The notes beneath the pieces are model-generated. The model saw only the letters and a program-made list of their open reading frames with translations. It was not told the origin of the DNA and ran no database searches. Both the position numbers and the translations under genes were made by a program. Shown in pieces: positions 22,902 through 34,771 of a stretch of 64,000 nt of DNA (position 1 is its first letter; every line of letters begins with the position of its first letter). This DNA is from Shinisaurus crocodilurus (Eukaryota > Chordata > Lepidosauria > Squamata > Shinisauridae): NCBI GenBank assembly GCA_021292165.1, contig CM037885.1, forward strand, positions 9,853,042 through 9,917,041, read 5' to 3'.

Positions 22902-25499
22902 CTCCCTAAGTCCATGCCCAGTCTGGGGGGAAGATGAAACAGGCGAGGAAGGCTGCCAGTGCCTCCTCCTCTTCCTCTTCAAGCAGCAGCAGCAGCAGCA
23001 GCAGCAGCCGTTCCCCACCCTCCACCCGCGCCAAAGCTCAGAAACGCAAGACGTTTGAGGAGGGGCCTGGACCCAAAGAGGGAGCAGGGGAGGAGGCTGC
23101 AGATCCAACCCAAGCTTTTGTGGGTGCCCGGCGCATGCAAGTGCAGATGGACCCCAGCCTGCGGGAATTGGCGGGAGCTCATGATGACCCCTACAAACTG
23201 CCCGAGGGCGAGGGGGACCAGGGGACCGAGGCCTGCGGGGCTGAAGCCTCGTTGAACCGCAAGACGGCAACGTTTAAATCACGGGCACCCTGCAGGAAGT
23301 ACCCCGCGGGCGAAGAATCAAACAATAGTGAGGGCCCAGTGGCACCCGCTGAGGATGAACCCCGGCGCTGTCCCTCCTCGAGTACTGACACAGCGAGTGA
23401 GCACTCTGCTGATGAGAATGACAAGGGGGTGGGGGACATGTGGGGGACGCCCCCTAGCGAATATGATCTGCGGCAGCTGCGCTCGCAGCGGGTGTTGGCG
23501 CAACGTGACGGGCTCTTCCAGCCAGCCATAGTGAAGCAGGTCCGCCGAGGGCAGGGCTTGGGGGTGCAGTTTGTTGGGGACCGTTTCATGGCTTTTTACG
23601 AAGGGACACTGGGCTCTGGCGCTGTGGATGTGGTCCTGGATGCCACACCTCCAATGGGCGCCTTGACTGTGGGCACGCCTGTCTGTGCTTGCGTGGACCC
23701 CGAGGAAACGGCTTATCGGGAAGGCACCGTGGCGGAGGTGAGCACCAAGCCAGCTTCCTACAAAGTGCGGTTTGCCTGCCCCGTGGTCCTCCCTGGCACT
23801 GCTGCTCGTAAAGACTCCGCCTGGGTGCCACGCTCTGCCCTGCGCCTCCTGCGCCCGCCCTGGAGCTGCGAAGCTCCTCCTGAAGACAACAAGCCACCTG
23901 AAAAGCCGCCGCCTTTGCCAGAACAGGAGGAGGTTGCTTTGGCCCTCCCGTGCCCGGAGCCGAAGCAACCAGAAGATGCTGAGGTCTCCAAGATCAGTGC
24001 CGGAGTGCGGGCAGAGGAGAAATCCGTGGTGGTGCCGCCCCAGATCCTCTCGCCACCCAAGTCACCGGCCTTCCCCCGTCTTCCCGAGCAGCCTTCCCCT
24101 CTGCTAAGCCCAGAAGCGAGTGGGAGCCGCAGCAGCAGCGTCATGTCAGTGGACAAATGCAGCACGCCGGGTTCCTCCCGCTCCCGCACGCCCCTTACAG
24201 CTGCCCAGCAGAAATACAAGAAAGGGGACGTGGTGTGCACCCCCAACGGCATCCGCAAGAAGTTCAATGGGAAGCAGTGGCGGCGGCTGTGCTCCCGGGA
24301 GGGCTGCATGAAGGAGTCTCAGCGGCGGGGCTATTGCTCACGCCACCTCTCCATGCGCACCAAGGAGATGGAAAGCCTCTCAGAGGGCCGGGCCAGCGGT
24401 CTGCGGGAGGGCAGTGCCGAGTTCGACTGGGATGAGACTTCACGGGACAGCGAGGCCAGCAGCGCACGTGGGGATTCACGGCCCCGCCTGGTGGCCCCCG
24501 CTGACTTGTCCCGCTTTGAGTTTGATGAGTGTGAAGCAGCCGTCATGCTGGTGTCCCTGGGCAGCTCTCGCTCAGGCACCCCCTCTTTCTCTCCCGTCTC
24601 CAACCAGTCTCCCTTCTCGCCTGCTCCTTCCCCCTCACCGTCCCCACTCTTTGGTTTCCGTCCGGCCAGTTTCAGCCCCATCAATGCCTCGCCTGTCATC
24701 CAGCGGGCCGCTGCTGCACGCAGTCGCCATGTGAGTGCCAGCACCCCCAAGGGAGTTGGGAATGCCGTGCTGAGCCCTGAGATGTTGCACCATGCTGCTT
24801 CCCGGGAGCGCCACCACTCGGGCATCACCTTCCAGACCAACCTCACCTTCACGGTGCCGATGAGCCCCAGCAAACGGAAACCTGACTCCCACCACAGTAG
24901 CACGGGCTCAGCTGCCGACTTCCACAAGAACGACAGCCTTGACTCTGGAGTCGAATCCGTCTCACACACACCTACCCCCTCCACGCCTGCCGGTTTCCGG
25001 GCTGTGTCGCCCGCAGGAGCCGGGACCTTTTCCTCACGCTCCCAGCAGGCGTCTCCACTCCTTCTGGTGCCCCCGCCAGCTGGGCTGACCTCTGACCCCA
25101 GCCCCACCGTGCGTCGGGTGCCTGCGGTGCAGAGGGACTCTCCCGTCATCGTGCGCAACCCGGACGTGCCGCTGCCCTCCAAGTTCACCGAGAAACCGCT
25201 GGAGGGGCGGGTGGGCAGCCCGAGGATGGGGAAGGCCGGCTCCAAGGAACACCCCTTGTCTGGCAAAGGGCAGCTGCAGGTGCCAGTGCCCATTAACGTG
25301 GGCCGGACTCTGCCTTCCAGCCAGCCCAGCGTGGCCTCTGCCCCTGAGCAGGCCCCACCTGTTTTCAGCGTCTCCTCTCCCTTTCAGCCAGTCGCCTTTC
25401 ACCCCTCTCCAGCTGCCCTCCTGCCTGTCATCGTCCCAGGCGAGTACACCAGCCACCCTGCTCCCAAGAAGGAGATTATCATGGGAAGGCCTGGCACGG
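22902..25499 (+). CDS. CIC: CIC-L specific large exon (start codon 22934)
   Basis: First coding exon of the long isoform. The acceptor (pyrimidine tract then AG at 22900-22901) leaves 32 nt of 5' UTR. ATG at 22934 has A at -3. The 855 codons plus one base end at a GTAAGA donor (25500). The start matches vertebrate CIC-L (MKQARKA versus MKPMKKA). A poly-Ser run lies at about residues 9-25. [23 protein letters not shown] and [13 protein letters not shown] (about 176) open the conserved N-terminal module. At about residues 417-480 lies a basic Cys/His-rich segment ([20 protein letters not shown], then C-x4-C-x9-C-x2-H), probably zinc-binding. The Ser/Pro-rich rest includes [13 protein letters not shown] and [16 protein letters not shown]. 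The exon ends [10 protein letters not shown], as in human CIC-L. A 7-codon uORF (22914-22937) overlaps the start codon. No frameshift is seen. Identity is certain; the upstream 5' UTR structure is inferred. Confidence 0.96.
22914..22937 (+). promoter_or_regulatory. CIC: uORF overlapping the CIC-L start codon
   Basis: ATG at 22914 encodes MPSLGGR and stops at TGA 22935-22937, which overlaps the CIC-L initiation codon (ATGA arrangement at 22934). Such an overlap can lower initiation or force re-initiation. Seen directly in sequence; any regulatory effect is inference. Confidence 0.6.
22983..23009 (+). repeat. CIC: (AGC)n coding repeat (poly-Ser) in CIC-L
   Basis: About nine AGC units in frame as Ser, directly after TCC/TCT Ser codons, so the poly-Ser run is built from two codon families. 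Human CIC-L has a Gly/Ser-rich stretch here instead. Confidence 0.9.
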
Positions 25500-26044
25500 G
25501 TAAGAGTTGTTGCTCATTTTTCTCTCTATAGTATATTACCGATCTGCGTGTGTTTATTTCATTTATCTCCCCAGACTGAATAAAGGTAACGTCACAACAA
25601 AAACAAATAGGAGTGTCTAGGGCACAAGCATGCATGCTTCTTCCTTGTGATGTAAGTATCTGCTCTGTTTTCAATCCTCTGAGCGGTCCTGACATCGTAA
25701 TAACAGCTTTCTTCTTGGGCTGAGTTGTGTTGAGAAAGGCTGAGTCTGTGTTTTGCACGGCCTCATATTTAAGCACTAGTCTGGTAGCCTTAGGTGACCG
25801 GGAATTCCATGCAGGTGAGTGAGTGGACTTGTGGAGGAAGGATGGAACACTCTGTCCCTCCTCTGCATCCAGCATACAAAACAAGCCGCCTGTTAGAGTG
25901 AAGAAGTCCCCTCCTCTGTGCCCAACATAGTCTTTGTCCCTCCTCTGCCAACCCCGAGCAGGCCAGTAAACTTCCTTGCAGGCTAGTAACTTTTGGGGGC
26001 TTATTTACAAGGCTGGTTTAGTGGAAGAGAGTGAGTCTCGCTTA

Positions 26045-26275
26045 CTATATGGCCTAGTGGTTAAGAGAGTTCGGTTTAGATCTGGGAGGCCTGACTTTCA
26101 ACAGACACTCCTGCCCAGAATACTCTGTGCTGCCTTGAGTAAATCCTGGTGCCTATTTTTCTCCTTTTGTAAAGTGGTAATAATACTGGCCTGCTCCACA
26201 GGGTCGTTGTGAAGACAAGCACATTCAAGATGGTAAAGGGCTTTGTAAATCGAAAGTTCTATATCAATTATAGGT
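26045..26275 (+). mobile_element. MIR-like CORE SINE
   Basis: GGCCTAGTGGTTAAGAGAGT (A-box region), a decayed B-box region, then TTTTGTAAAGTGGTAATAAT, CACAGGGTCGTTGTGAAGAC, GGTAAAGGGCTTTGTAAA: the CORE-SINE/MIR arrangement. Confidence 0.6.
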
Positions 26276-26514
26276 AGAAATATGGATTTCTCCAAAACCT
26301 TGGAAGTATGGGATACATGCTGCTGCACCCAGCAGGGAGTTGTAGTGTCAGTGTCGTTCATTTCGGGATAGTAGTTTTCCCCCCAGTCCTGTGCAACCAG
26401 CCTGAGAGAAGGAATAGCAGGTACAGGTGAGGATGTGTATATGCCAAAAGGTTTGTTTATGCTCTTTTTTAGGTTTGTAGCCCAACTTACACTTAAGGCA
26501 GGTAACACCGTTCT

Positions 26515-26700
26515 CTTCAGAGCCCTGCTGGATCAGACCAAACGTCCCTCTAGTCCAGCATCCTATTTCCTACAGCGGCAAGCCACATACTTCCAGGATG
26601 CTTCCTTGCTGTCTACCCCTCTACCAGCTGGAGGTTCCGTCTAGTTATTGTGGCTAATACCCTTGATAGACTTCTCCTCCATGAATTTGTCTCTTGCGTT
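26515..26700 (+). mobile_element. Interspersed repeat, partial
   Basis: GAGCCCTGCTGGATCAGACC, AAACGTCCCTCTAGTCCAGC, ATCCTATTTCCTACAGC and TTGATAGACTTCTCCTCCAT match parts of the longer copy at 50757-51160. Class not assigned. Confidence 0.55.
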
Positions 26701-27137
26701 CACATCATCCAACCACAAAGTTTTCTCTGCTGAATTTAGTGGGAGAAATGTAAGCACATGTTTAAGTCTCCTGTTGAAATCAAGCTTGACTTGGGCTGGA
26801 TCATGCCCAAGGTCTTTAATAATAATTTTTGATAGATGATAGAATAGAATCTGAGGTTGGGAGAGAGAAAGAGAGAGTAAAGTGCCCAAAGCCACCTTGT
26901 TTTCCCAGACCTGAGTTGGGATTTCACCTTGACTCTCCCGGGTCATGGTTGAAAACAGAACCAGATTCTCTCCCGCTGCCCCTTTTGAAAATGGAAGCAT
27001 GCAAAACTTTCATGTTCTAATTCCAGCTCCTGGGAATTGGGGAGCGGCAAATCCTGTATTCTGTGCCCCCCCCCCCCAGTTTTCTCATGTTCAATCACTT
27101 GTTTCTAAAGTCACTCTTGGATGGAAAACAGGCCCAT

Positions 27138-27298
27138 GCAACATATGACCCACCAAGCAGAATGTAGCCCTCCAGCCAAGTGCTGCATAACTATGTTTGC
27201 AGTCCCAAGTAGGCAACGAAACTAGGAGAATCACCAAGCATCCCGTGTATGTTCGTACTCCCATAGTGGGTTGCATTCTGCTTGGTTGTGTCATGTAC
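27138..27298. mobile_element. Small TIR element, unassigned
   Basis: ACATATGACCCACCAAGCAG-AATG at the left and CATTCTGCTTGGTTGTGTCA-TGT at the right form roughly 28-bp imperfect inverted ends around about 160 bp. No target duplication resolved. Confidence 0.45.
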
Positions 27299-29288
27299 CG
27301 GACAAGTCCAGTCTAGACTTGCAAGTTCATTCACAAAATAAAGAAACGTATTAGCTGCCATTGAAAGGAGCCTTGAGTCTGTAGATATCTGTATACTTTC
27401 CTGTCTGAATCTATAGAGCCTGAAGCAGCACTTCTGGTGTTGTCTACATTAAGATTGTGATCTTACTGCATGGCGAAAAGCTTCAGACTTTGTATGTTAG
27501 TGTGTAAAGTTGTCATTCATGCAAATAGCGGGTGGCTGTTTTGGAGAGACCAGTACTGTGACCTTCCTTCAGTCTCCTTTATAGCAGCAGGTCAAGGCTG
27601 TTACACCCTCCAGCCCCTTGCTTTGAAAAATCTGGGCCGAAGCATCTGCTGCAAAGCCACGACTGAGAGATCAATTCAGATGTTGCTTCTTATTAGGCAT
27701 TGGGGTCATTCCCACGCCTCCACATGCAGGCAAGTGCGTGACATGGTGGCGCACAGGTTCAAGTTTCGCAACATGCTTACCTGAGCGTGCAGCTATGGGA
27801 ATAAGTCCTATGTCTGGTAAAGAGATAACAATTGGATCTTCCATCGACATAGCTGCAGGTACCCATGTGAACAAGCGGTTGTACACCAGCCTAGATACCT
27901 CCTTGGCATCTGTCTTTTTGTATCAGTGTACTTGTATCACTGCATCTGAATGCAAGCCAGCTGGAGCATCATATGAGACTGTGTAAATGAGTAGGGTAAA
28001 GAAGAAGAGACCTAGAAGAGCTGGCTTAGTGTAATTTCCTTACGTTCCTTATGTTCTATTCCTTGCGCTCCCTGTCCTAGTGAATGCTCTCACAGACCCT
28101 TGTGGTGGCTGTTGCCACTAAATCCTGTGGGGCTCTAGTGCCACACCATTGGGTACTCCTGAGCATAATCTCTTCCACAGCTGCACTGGAACTTGTTGGG
28201 GTAGATATAACTGTGCTTGGCTTTTGCCTGGTTTCTGCACCTGCCGGACACACTCCTTGGGATCTCTGATTCAGGCTTTGCACCTGAGGATCACTTTCTG
28301 GGAACTTATTTGGACATTGGTGTTGAGCAGGTTGTAGAGCCCTGTGTGCCAAGGACATATGCATTTGTTCTTGCTCGGGTCCGTGCGTGCCCTGTTCTTG
28401 GGGACTAGGTTGTGTGTAGGGAAGGGGATGGCTAGGGCAAAGGAGAAGACCCAAACATGTAAGGCATGTGCTTCTCCCATTCCCAAGGCTCTGGCTCCCT
28501 GCAGCATCACAAATGCAGTTTGCTGTCTCTCAGCAACTGGTAACCAAGACTACCGTCTCCCTGCTGCTTGCTTGGAGCCCCGACTCTATTTTTATCACCA
28601 ATGGGAGGGACTAGATCCAGATTTTGGGGGGTGGGGGGGAAATTGCTCATTGGTGCATATGGTTTGGGGCTCGGTGTATGTTTGGTTTGGAGGGCACTGC
28701 AGGAGGGCACTGCAGCAAGTGCCAGCTCTCGCACTCCGATACTTAACCCAGATGCACTTGTTGTGTGCTCCATCTTGCTGTGAGCATGCACATATCCCTT
28801 CCATGTGTACACGTGTTCCACAATTTGTGGTGCAACTCAAGCAAGTCTTAGGTACACTCCCAATGCATGCTCTGGATGTGCTAATGTCATGGTAGCAAGC
28901 TGATATTCTGTGCCTTCCGCTTTAAAAATGTTATACCATTGTCCGGAAAGCGAGCAAACGTGCCATACTTACATGTGAGGCTGAAACAATGAGTAGTCTT
29001 GTGGCACCTTCAAAAACTATCAACATTTATTATGGTATAACCTTTTTCTTGATGTTTATGGGACTACAAGACTTTTTTGTTTTCTGTTGCAGTAGACTAA
29101 CATGGCTATCCTTCTGGAAGTTGTTACAATGTGAGGCTGAGAGACTTTCCATACTTAACTTGCCAGCCTGGGTCTACCACTGTTTGCCATGGTAAACATG
29201 TAAAGCATGACAGGGAGATGTATGTGCTTGGACACGCACTAGACATGCACCAGTGACCCATAGCCAGTCGCAGCTCTGTGGCCTGTTA

Positions 29289-29503
29289 GGGGAGGGACCA
29301 TAGCTTAGTGGCAGAGCACACGTTTTGCATACAGAGGATCCAAGATTCAGTCCATGCTGTCTCCAGTTAAACAAATCAGGTAGCAGATAGTAGAAAAGAC
29401 CTCTGCTTCAGACCCTTGAGAACTGCTGCCAGTCAGAGTAGTAAACAATACTGGGCTACATAGACAAGTAGACTGACCTGCTATAAAACAATTTCCTATG
29501 CTC
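29289..29503 (+). mobile_element. tRNA-derived SINE
   Basis: Head GGGACCATAGCTTAGTGGCA, GAGCACACGTTTTGCATACA, then a body ending TACTGGGCTACATAGACAAG, TTTCCTATGCTCT. It is the forward orientation of the family at 22296, 36574, 38929, 44966 and 46447. Confidence 0.7.
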
Positions 29504-31680
29504 TTATAGCTACTTTATGCCCCTGAGTGTTTCAGGAAATGTGTCTCCTTTTCATCTTTTACTGCCTGCAGTGGAACACTGAAGCATTGGGATGCTGTAT
29601 AAAGTATACCACCTCCCCTAGCATGCAGCACGTACACAGTTCTGTTACTGAATGCCTGTTCCTACACAACACTAGATGTTAGCTACACCCTGGGAAATAC
29701 TAGGATGCTAATACAGGGAATGGATGCGCTTGCATAGTATATAGTGCATAGTGCATAAGGTAGATCACTTGAATTAGACAGCACACCCTGGATGCAAACT
29801 TTCCATGCAGTGGCCACAGCGAACACAGAGCCTGCTACTATGTTGAAATCCAGACAGGAACAGATGGGAGCAGCATAAGCAGTTGCCCTCTTTGCTGCTT
29901 TGTGTGTGTGTGTGAGTAAGAGGACTCTTGCTGCTTTCCCTACAGTAACTGATGTCATGTTTGTATTAATATATTATGTTTAACAAACCCTTAATGCGCT
30001 CATCACTCTGGGCTGTGGTCACTTGAGGTGGTCAACCTGTGTCTGGGCTGTTTGCAGGGAGGGGCCCACATCAGTAAATATTCCTTTATGTATTCATCGT
30101 TATCATCATCATAAATTTGTTCCACGTAGTATGGAACAATGCCTCATCTTCTCCCTTGCACCTAGTTTTCTACGTGGATTTATTTTTATTTTTTGCATGG
30201 AGGAACATTCAGTCATGTGAAACCCTCACCTTTATGCTGAAGTGGTTTAGCTCAGTTATAGGTTGACCACCTTGTGAGGCTACTATGCCTAAGTGAGGGC
30301 AGAACAGGAATTAAGGGGGGAGGAGCACACACTCCTTTTAAAGTGGAGTACATATCCCTGCTATTGAGCTTTGTGAGGATGTTACTAAAGCCCTGCTGCT
30401 AGTCTTCCCAGGATCTCCATGCCCTCCATGAAGAGGAAGGCTTCATTTCTAGGAAACAATCTGTGACATCATTGAATATGAGTCTTGTGGTGTGTGTGTG
30501 AGAGAGGGGCAGAGCGAATGTATTTCTGTACCTAGTGTGTGTGAACAGCACAGAAGCAAGACACACTTCTGTGAAACTCCTAACGTTGCTTGCATGTATC
30601 CATGTGAATGAAGCTCAGAAGAGCTTGGTCCTCTGGAACAGCTCGTGGTGCGGCCGTGAAGTCCTTGGAAGTAGGACGGGCTATGTAAATAACACACCTA
30701 ATATTGAAATAATGAGTGAGGACATTGTAGCTGACCACTTCTGTGTCCTTCAGATTTCAAAATGTGAAGTGAGACAGGAGGGTGGGTTTTTGACAAGTCA
30801 CCACTTGGCTGTGATGCTTTCATGCAGCCAGTCCTCGCTTGGTGGCCTTTCCACCTAGGCTATGTCCTTTCCCCCAACTCTGGATTCGTGCCACCCACTC
30901 CATCTGTTTGCTTTAATCTAACCTCAGAAAGTCAGGGAGCATTCCTCAATGCAATCCACAGGATGCAGCCCCAGCCTGAGAACTTGCTTTCCTCTGAGAC
31001 AGACAAGATGGTGTAATTGGTTGTTCCTTCACTTAAACCACTTGTGAAGTGTAGAACTTAACAGTAAAACAAAACAAAACACCCACCCCTCTTTTTCTCA
31101 TTCTCTGTGAGAGAAGTATCTGAGGTTTATGAGTGTCTGCTGTATTTTCTTCCTTGTGTGTGTGTCTTGTTCTGTGAATTTCCAGCTTTTGGAAGGGAAG
31201 GGATCTGCTCTGTGTTTCTTCCTCATTTCTCTCTCATTTCCTTCACTCTTAAGTGGGCATACGTGTGTGTTGTGCAGTGGGGCTCATAGGGTTGACAAAT
31301 TCTGAATGAATGTATATAGCGTTTGTTGCCATACTCTGCAGTGTGTGCAGACAAGTTATACTGTGAACTTTTGTGTTGTGTGAGAGTGGCTGTGTTGAGA
31401 CAAATTTGAGGAAGCTTAGGTTGGTATCAGTTACCTGCATGTGAGCAGATGTACATTGCGGGATATGAGAGTTGAGTGTGGGCGGTGCTTTTTATGTGTA
31501 ATTGTTGTATTTCCCCCTCCCACAATGTCACGGTCAGCCTCATCTCACTCCACCCTTGGCGCGTGGTGCAGTGCGTGCTGGGAGTGGCTGGGAGTGGCGT
31601 GTTTGTGTCCTTTCCTCCCCCCCCCCATTCCCTCAACAATGGGATCCTCGCCTAGGCCTGGCCTTGTGCCCAGATTTAGA

Positions 31681-31725
31681 GTGCGTGTGTGTTTGTGTGT
31701 GTGTGTGTGTATGTATGTGTGGGGG
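31681..31725 (+). repeat. (GT)n-rich microsatellite
   Basis: Interrupted GT/TATG repeat. Confidence 0.85.
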
Positions 31726-32578
31726 TGTTCCTGTGTGTCTCCTCACTTCACCTCATAGCCTATTGGCTGTCTGCTGGGGGAAGGAGGCTGGCTACATCCC
31801 ACCCACCCCCAGCTGTGAGCAGAGGCAGCATTGAGTCAGGCTTGCGGGGGAAGGGGCTGTGGTACTAAGAGAGTCTCTGAGTCATAGGGAGCCAAGTGGA
31901 GGCCACTCTTTGGAAGAGGCGGAACGGGGGGGGGGGGGGGTGCTGTATAGTGTACAACACTCTCTGTTCACTGTCTCCCCCCCCACACACACACACTTCT
32001 CTTTCCCGCCACCCTGCCCCAGGGAGGATAGATTATCCTAGGAATGCGTCTGTGCTGCAACCTCTTAATCCCTAGCCTGGCTGGGCTGCCTGCCAGCAGA
32101 AGCAGCTTCAGTGTGTGTGTATGAGAGACACAGAGAGAAGTAGAATAGGAGTGACTTTAATTCAATGGCATGTATGTATGTGGGCACATGATAATGTACC
32201 GGTACTCATCTCAATATATCTCCATCAGGCTGCATGCTCAGTTGGGCGTGCTTATCCATGCCCAAACCAGGTGTAATGGAAGGATGCAGCTAATTTGCAT
32301 ATAGGTCTATATGCATGTGTACAGCTAGCTGGGCAGGCAGATTAGCAAGTATGTACATGGGTGTCTGCATCTTTTTGTGCTAGTCTGTTTGATGTGGTGC
32401 CCAGAAATGGGTGGCTATAGTATGTGGGCATAAAGGTGAGCGACCCCAGTCAGGATCCAGAAGTTGTTACTACATGGACACAAAGCGGATGGGAGGGCCG
32501 TGTACAGGTGTTTGTCAAGGCATAAGCAGAGTGGAGAAGGGGGGGGGCATGTTTGTGCAACAAGTTGCATTCTGCGCA

Positions 32579-32686
32579 TTCCAGCAAGTGACCCCGCCAA
32601 ATACTTGTCCCAAATCTTTCTTCTCTTTCACTGCTTCTTTCCAGCAAGTGACCCCGCCAAATACTTGTCCCAAATCTTTCTTCTCT
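32579..32686 (+). repeat. Direct tandem duplication, 60-bp period
   Basis: The 48 bases at 32579-32626 recur exactly at 32639-32686 (TTCCAGCAAGTGACCCCGCC ... TTTCTTCTCT). The 12-bp spacer is not repeated. Confidence 0.95.
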
Positions 32687-33339
32687 AACCCTTCCCCCCT
32701 CCACAGCCTACCCTACACCTTGTTTTGGCATTTGACTTAATGTCCCCAATTTGTGTCTCTTTCTTACTCACCTTGTCCTGTCTACCATACTTCCCCTCAC
32801 TCAACCTTTGCCTTTGCACACAAGCCTGCTTTGCCTTTTGCCCTTTTATTACCTCGCCTTGTCTGTCCCTCCGTATCTTCCCCTTAGGCTGCCCCCCCTC
32901 CGGCTTTCGTGCCTTCCCATGCCTCCTCTTTGCCCTTTCACTCTTTTCTTCTTGCTCTTTCCCCACCTTCACGCCTCCTTTCCCTTATCTTTATTTGACC
33001 CCCCCAGCACAAGGCCTTTTCTTCTCCGCCTTTTCTCTTCATCTCCCCCACCCAACGCTCTCTACCTGCCCCCTTCATGCCTTTTGTTTTCTTCTTGCCC
33101 CCAACCCCTTTTCATCCCTTCCATGCCCCTCCTGCCTCGCTATGGCCCCCCAATTACCCTCCTTTCGCCCTCTCCGTCTCCTTTTCCTCTCACCTCCTTA
33201 TCCACCTTCCCTCTCGCCTCCTCTCTCCTCCCCCCCCCCCGGCCTCTCCCGCGCCCCGGGCGTGGTCACTCCTTCTCCCTTGGCTCGGAGGTGGTAGAGT
33301 AGAAGAGAGACTGAGGTGGCGGGGCGGGGGGGGGAAGAG

Positions 33340-33800
33340 AAGGCTGGAGTAAACCACAGCCAATGGGAATCCCTTTGGCCCTGTGATCCGTTCTCCCCCT
33401 CGCGGCGGGTCTTAAATTTGCATATGACTGACATTCCAGGGGCGGCCAATGAGAGGTCGCGGTGTGCATGACTGGGAGGGGGGCTAATTTGCATGTGAAT
33501 GACCCGGTGCGGCGGCAGCCAATGGCGTGGCGGGGGCTAATTGGGCATGCGTGACGGGACTCTGAGAGAGTGTGTGAGTGTGTGTGAGGAGGAGAAGGAG
33601 AAGGGAGGGGGTGAGCGAGGGAGGCTCGGGCGAGGGGGCCGCCCTTGTTCGTAGCCCGGAGCGGCTGGGAAAGGGAGGAGGAAGAAGAGGAGGCGGAGGA
33701 AGGCGGGAGGCAGTGAATGGTGTTTGGTTACAACGTTACAACCGGAGGGGACGGCGCGACAGGCGAAGCAGCAGCAGCGGCCGCCTCAGCAGCGGCAGCC
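33340..33800 (+). promoter_or_regulatory. CIC: CIC-S CpG-island promoter
   Basis: A GC-rich island (core 33,230-33,900) lying 1-1.5 kb before the CIC-S start codon. Three CCAAT boxes (33360, 33446, 33519) are each followed by an octamer-like element: ATTTGCAT at 33416, ATTTGCAT at 33487, and GGGCATGCGTGAC at about 33544. A GAGA/GTGT-rich leader follows. There is no TATA box. The position just upstream of the CIC-S exon and the contrast with flanking AT-richer intron support a second promoter. Confidence 0.7.
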
Positions 33801-33899
33801 TTCTCTCCCCTCCTCCCTCCCCTCCGGCTCCTCCGTCAAGAGGCGCCGCGACAAGCAACCGCCCGCCTGTCGCCGACAGCCGCGACAGCCCAGCGAGGA

Positions 33900-34771
33900 G
33901 GAAGGGAAGGGGCGACGGGCAGCCGGACAACTTGCGACCTCTCTCTCTCTCTCTCTCTTCCCCCCCACCCCCACTCGCCTCTCCCCCTCTCTTCCTCGCT
34001 TTCCATGCGCGCACACTAATCCTGCCAGGCTATCGTCGCCGATGGAAGTGGGGACAGGACAGGCGGCATAGGCTGTTCCCCGTTCCATCTCTCGCTCTTC
34101 TACCTACGTACCTATCCGCCCTGCCGCCCCCTTTTCTAACAGTAGGAGCGGGCGGGGGTGCTGGACAGTTCTCACACACTCCACACACCTACCTCAGGAA
34201 GCACGCTTGCACCCCAGCACCGCCTCCCCCTCCCCAGCACCACTCGTGCACACCCCTCTCTGCTTGCAACCACCACTACCACTCTGGCAGGGTGAACTGA
34301 GCTGCTAAATTACAACACTCCCTTCTCTCTCTCTCTCTCACCCCCCCACCCCATCTCATCCCCCCCACCCTACAATGTTTTCTAACTTACCCTCTGCTGA
34401 CTGCCTGGGTGACTCCAAGACACACTCTGCCTGTAAAGAGGACCAGAACAGGTCATAAGAGAAGAGTGTTGTCCCTGCTGCTGTCGCCGCACGTGGCGGT
34501 GGCGGTGGGCCCTTCAGACTGTTGACATCCAACTGGCCTTCCTCCTGCATGGGACCAGCTCAGGCGTCCCCCTGCCCCAGAGGAGTACCGGCTTGCTGAC
34601 CCACAGGACGCCCCTACCAAGGCTGCAGACTTCACAGGGCCTGTTAAGAGGCCCCATCCCCACACCTCCCTCCCATCCCTGGGGGAGGGAGGAGGAGAAG
34701 GGGGAGAATGCTGTCCAGGCAGGGCTGCTGAGAGACCAGGTGCCTGTCCTCACGACTTGTCACGCTTCGGG
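33900..34771 (+). other. CIC: Probable CIC-S 5' leader region
   Basis: CpG-rich grading into CT-rich DNA between the island and the CIC-S ATG. It contains uORFs at 34375-34458 (27 codons) and 34549-34599 (16 codons) and CT-rich tracts at about 33941-33958 and 34325-34340. Long GC-rich open frames here (for example 33578-34300) are compositional and match no protein I know. Whether the leader is one exon or is spliced cannot be told. Confidence 0.5.

Larger units (their letters stand above)
25500..33229 (+). other. CIC: CIC intron between CIC-L exon and CIC-S promoter
   Basis: Long intron segment with no coding sequence that I recognise. It contains a MIR-like element (about 26045-26275), an interspersed repeat (26515-26700), a small TIR element (27138-27298), a repeat fragment (about 28985-29105), a tRNA-derived SINE (29289-29503) and a 60-bp-period direct duplication (32579-32686). 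The segment 32690-33230 is strongly pyrimidine-rich. A perfect CIC-type octamer TGAATGAA occurs at 31303-31310. Confidence 0.65.

Noticed and set aside
23300..23600. Separate gene for the Tudor-like/N-terminal module
   Set aside because: It is part of one continuous exon with the rest of CIC-L and matches the known long isoform.
24331..25293. 320-codon minus-strand frame inside the CIC-L exon
   Set aside because: Antisense shadow of GC-rich coding DNA; no homology, and it covers a conserved sense exon.
33578..34300. 240-codon open frame in the CIC-S CpG island
   Set aside because: Composition-driven (Arg/Pro/Ser/Gly) with no homology that I recognise, overlapping the promoter and leader, and similar open frames exist in the other frames and on the other strand.
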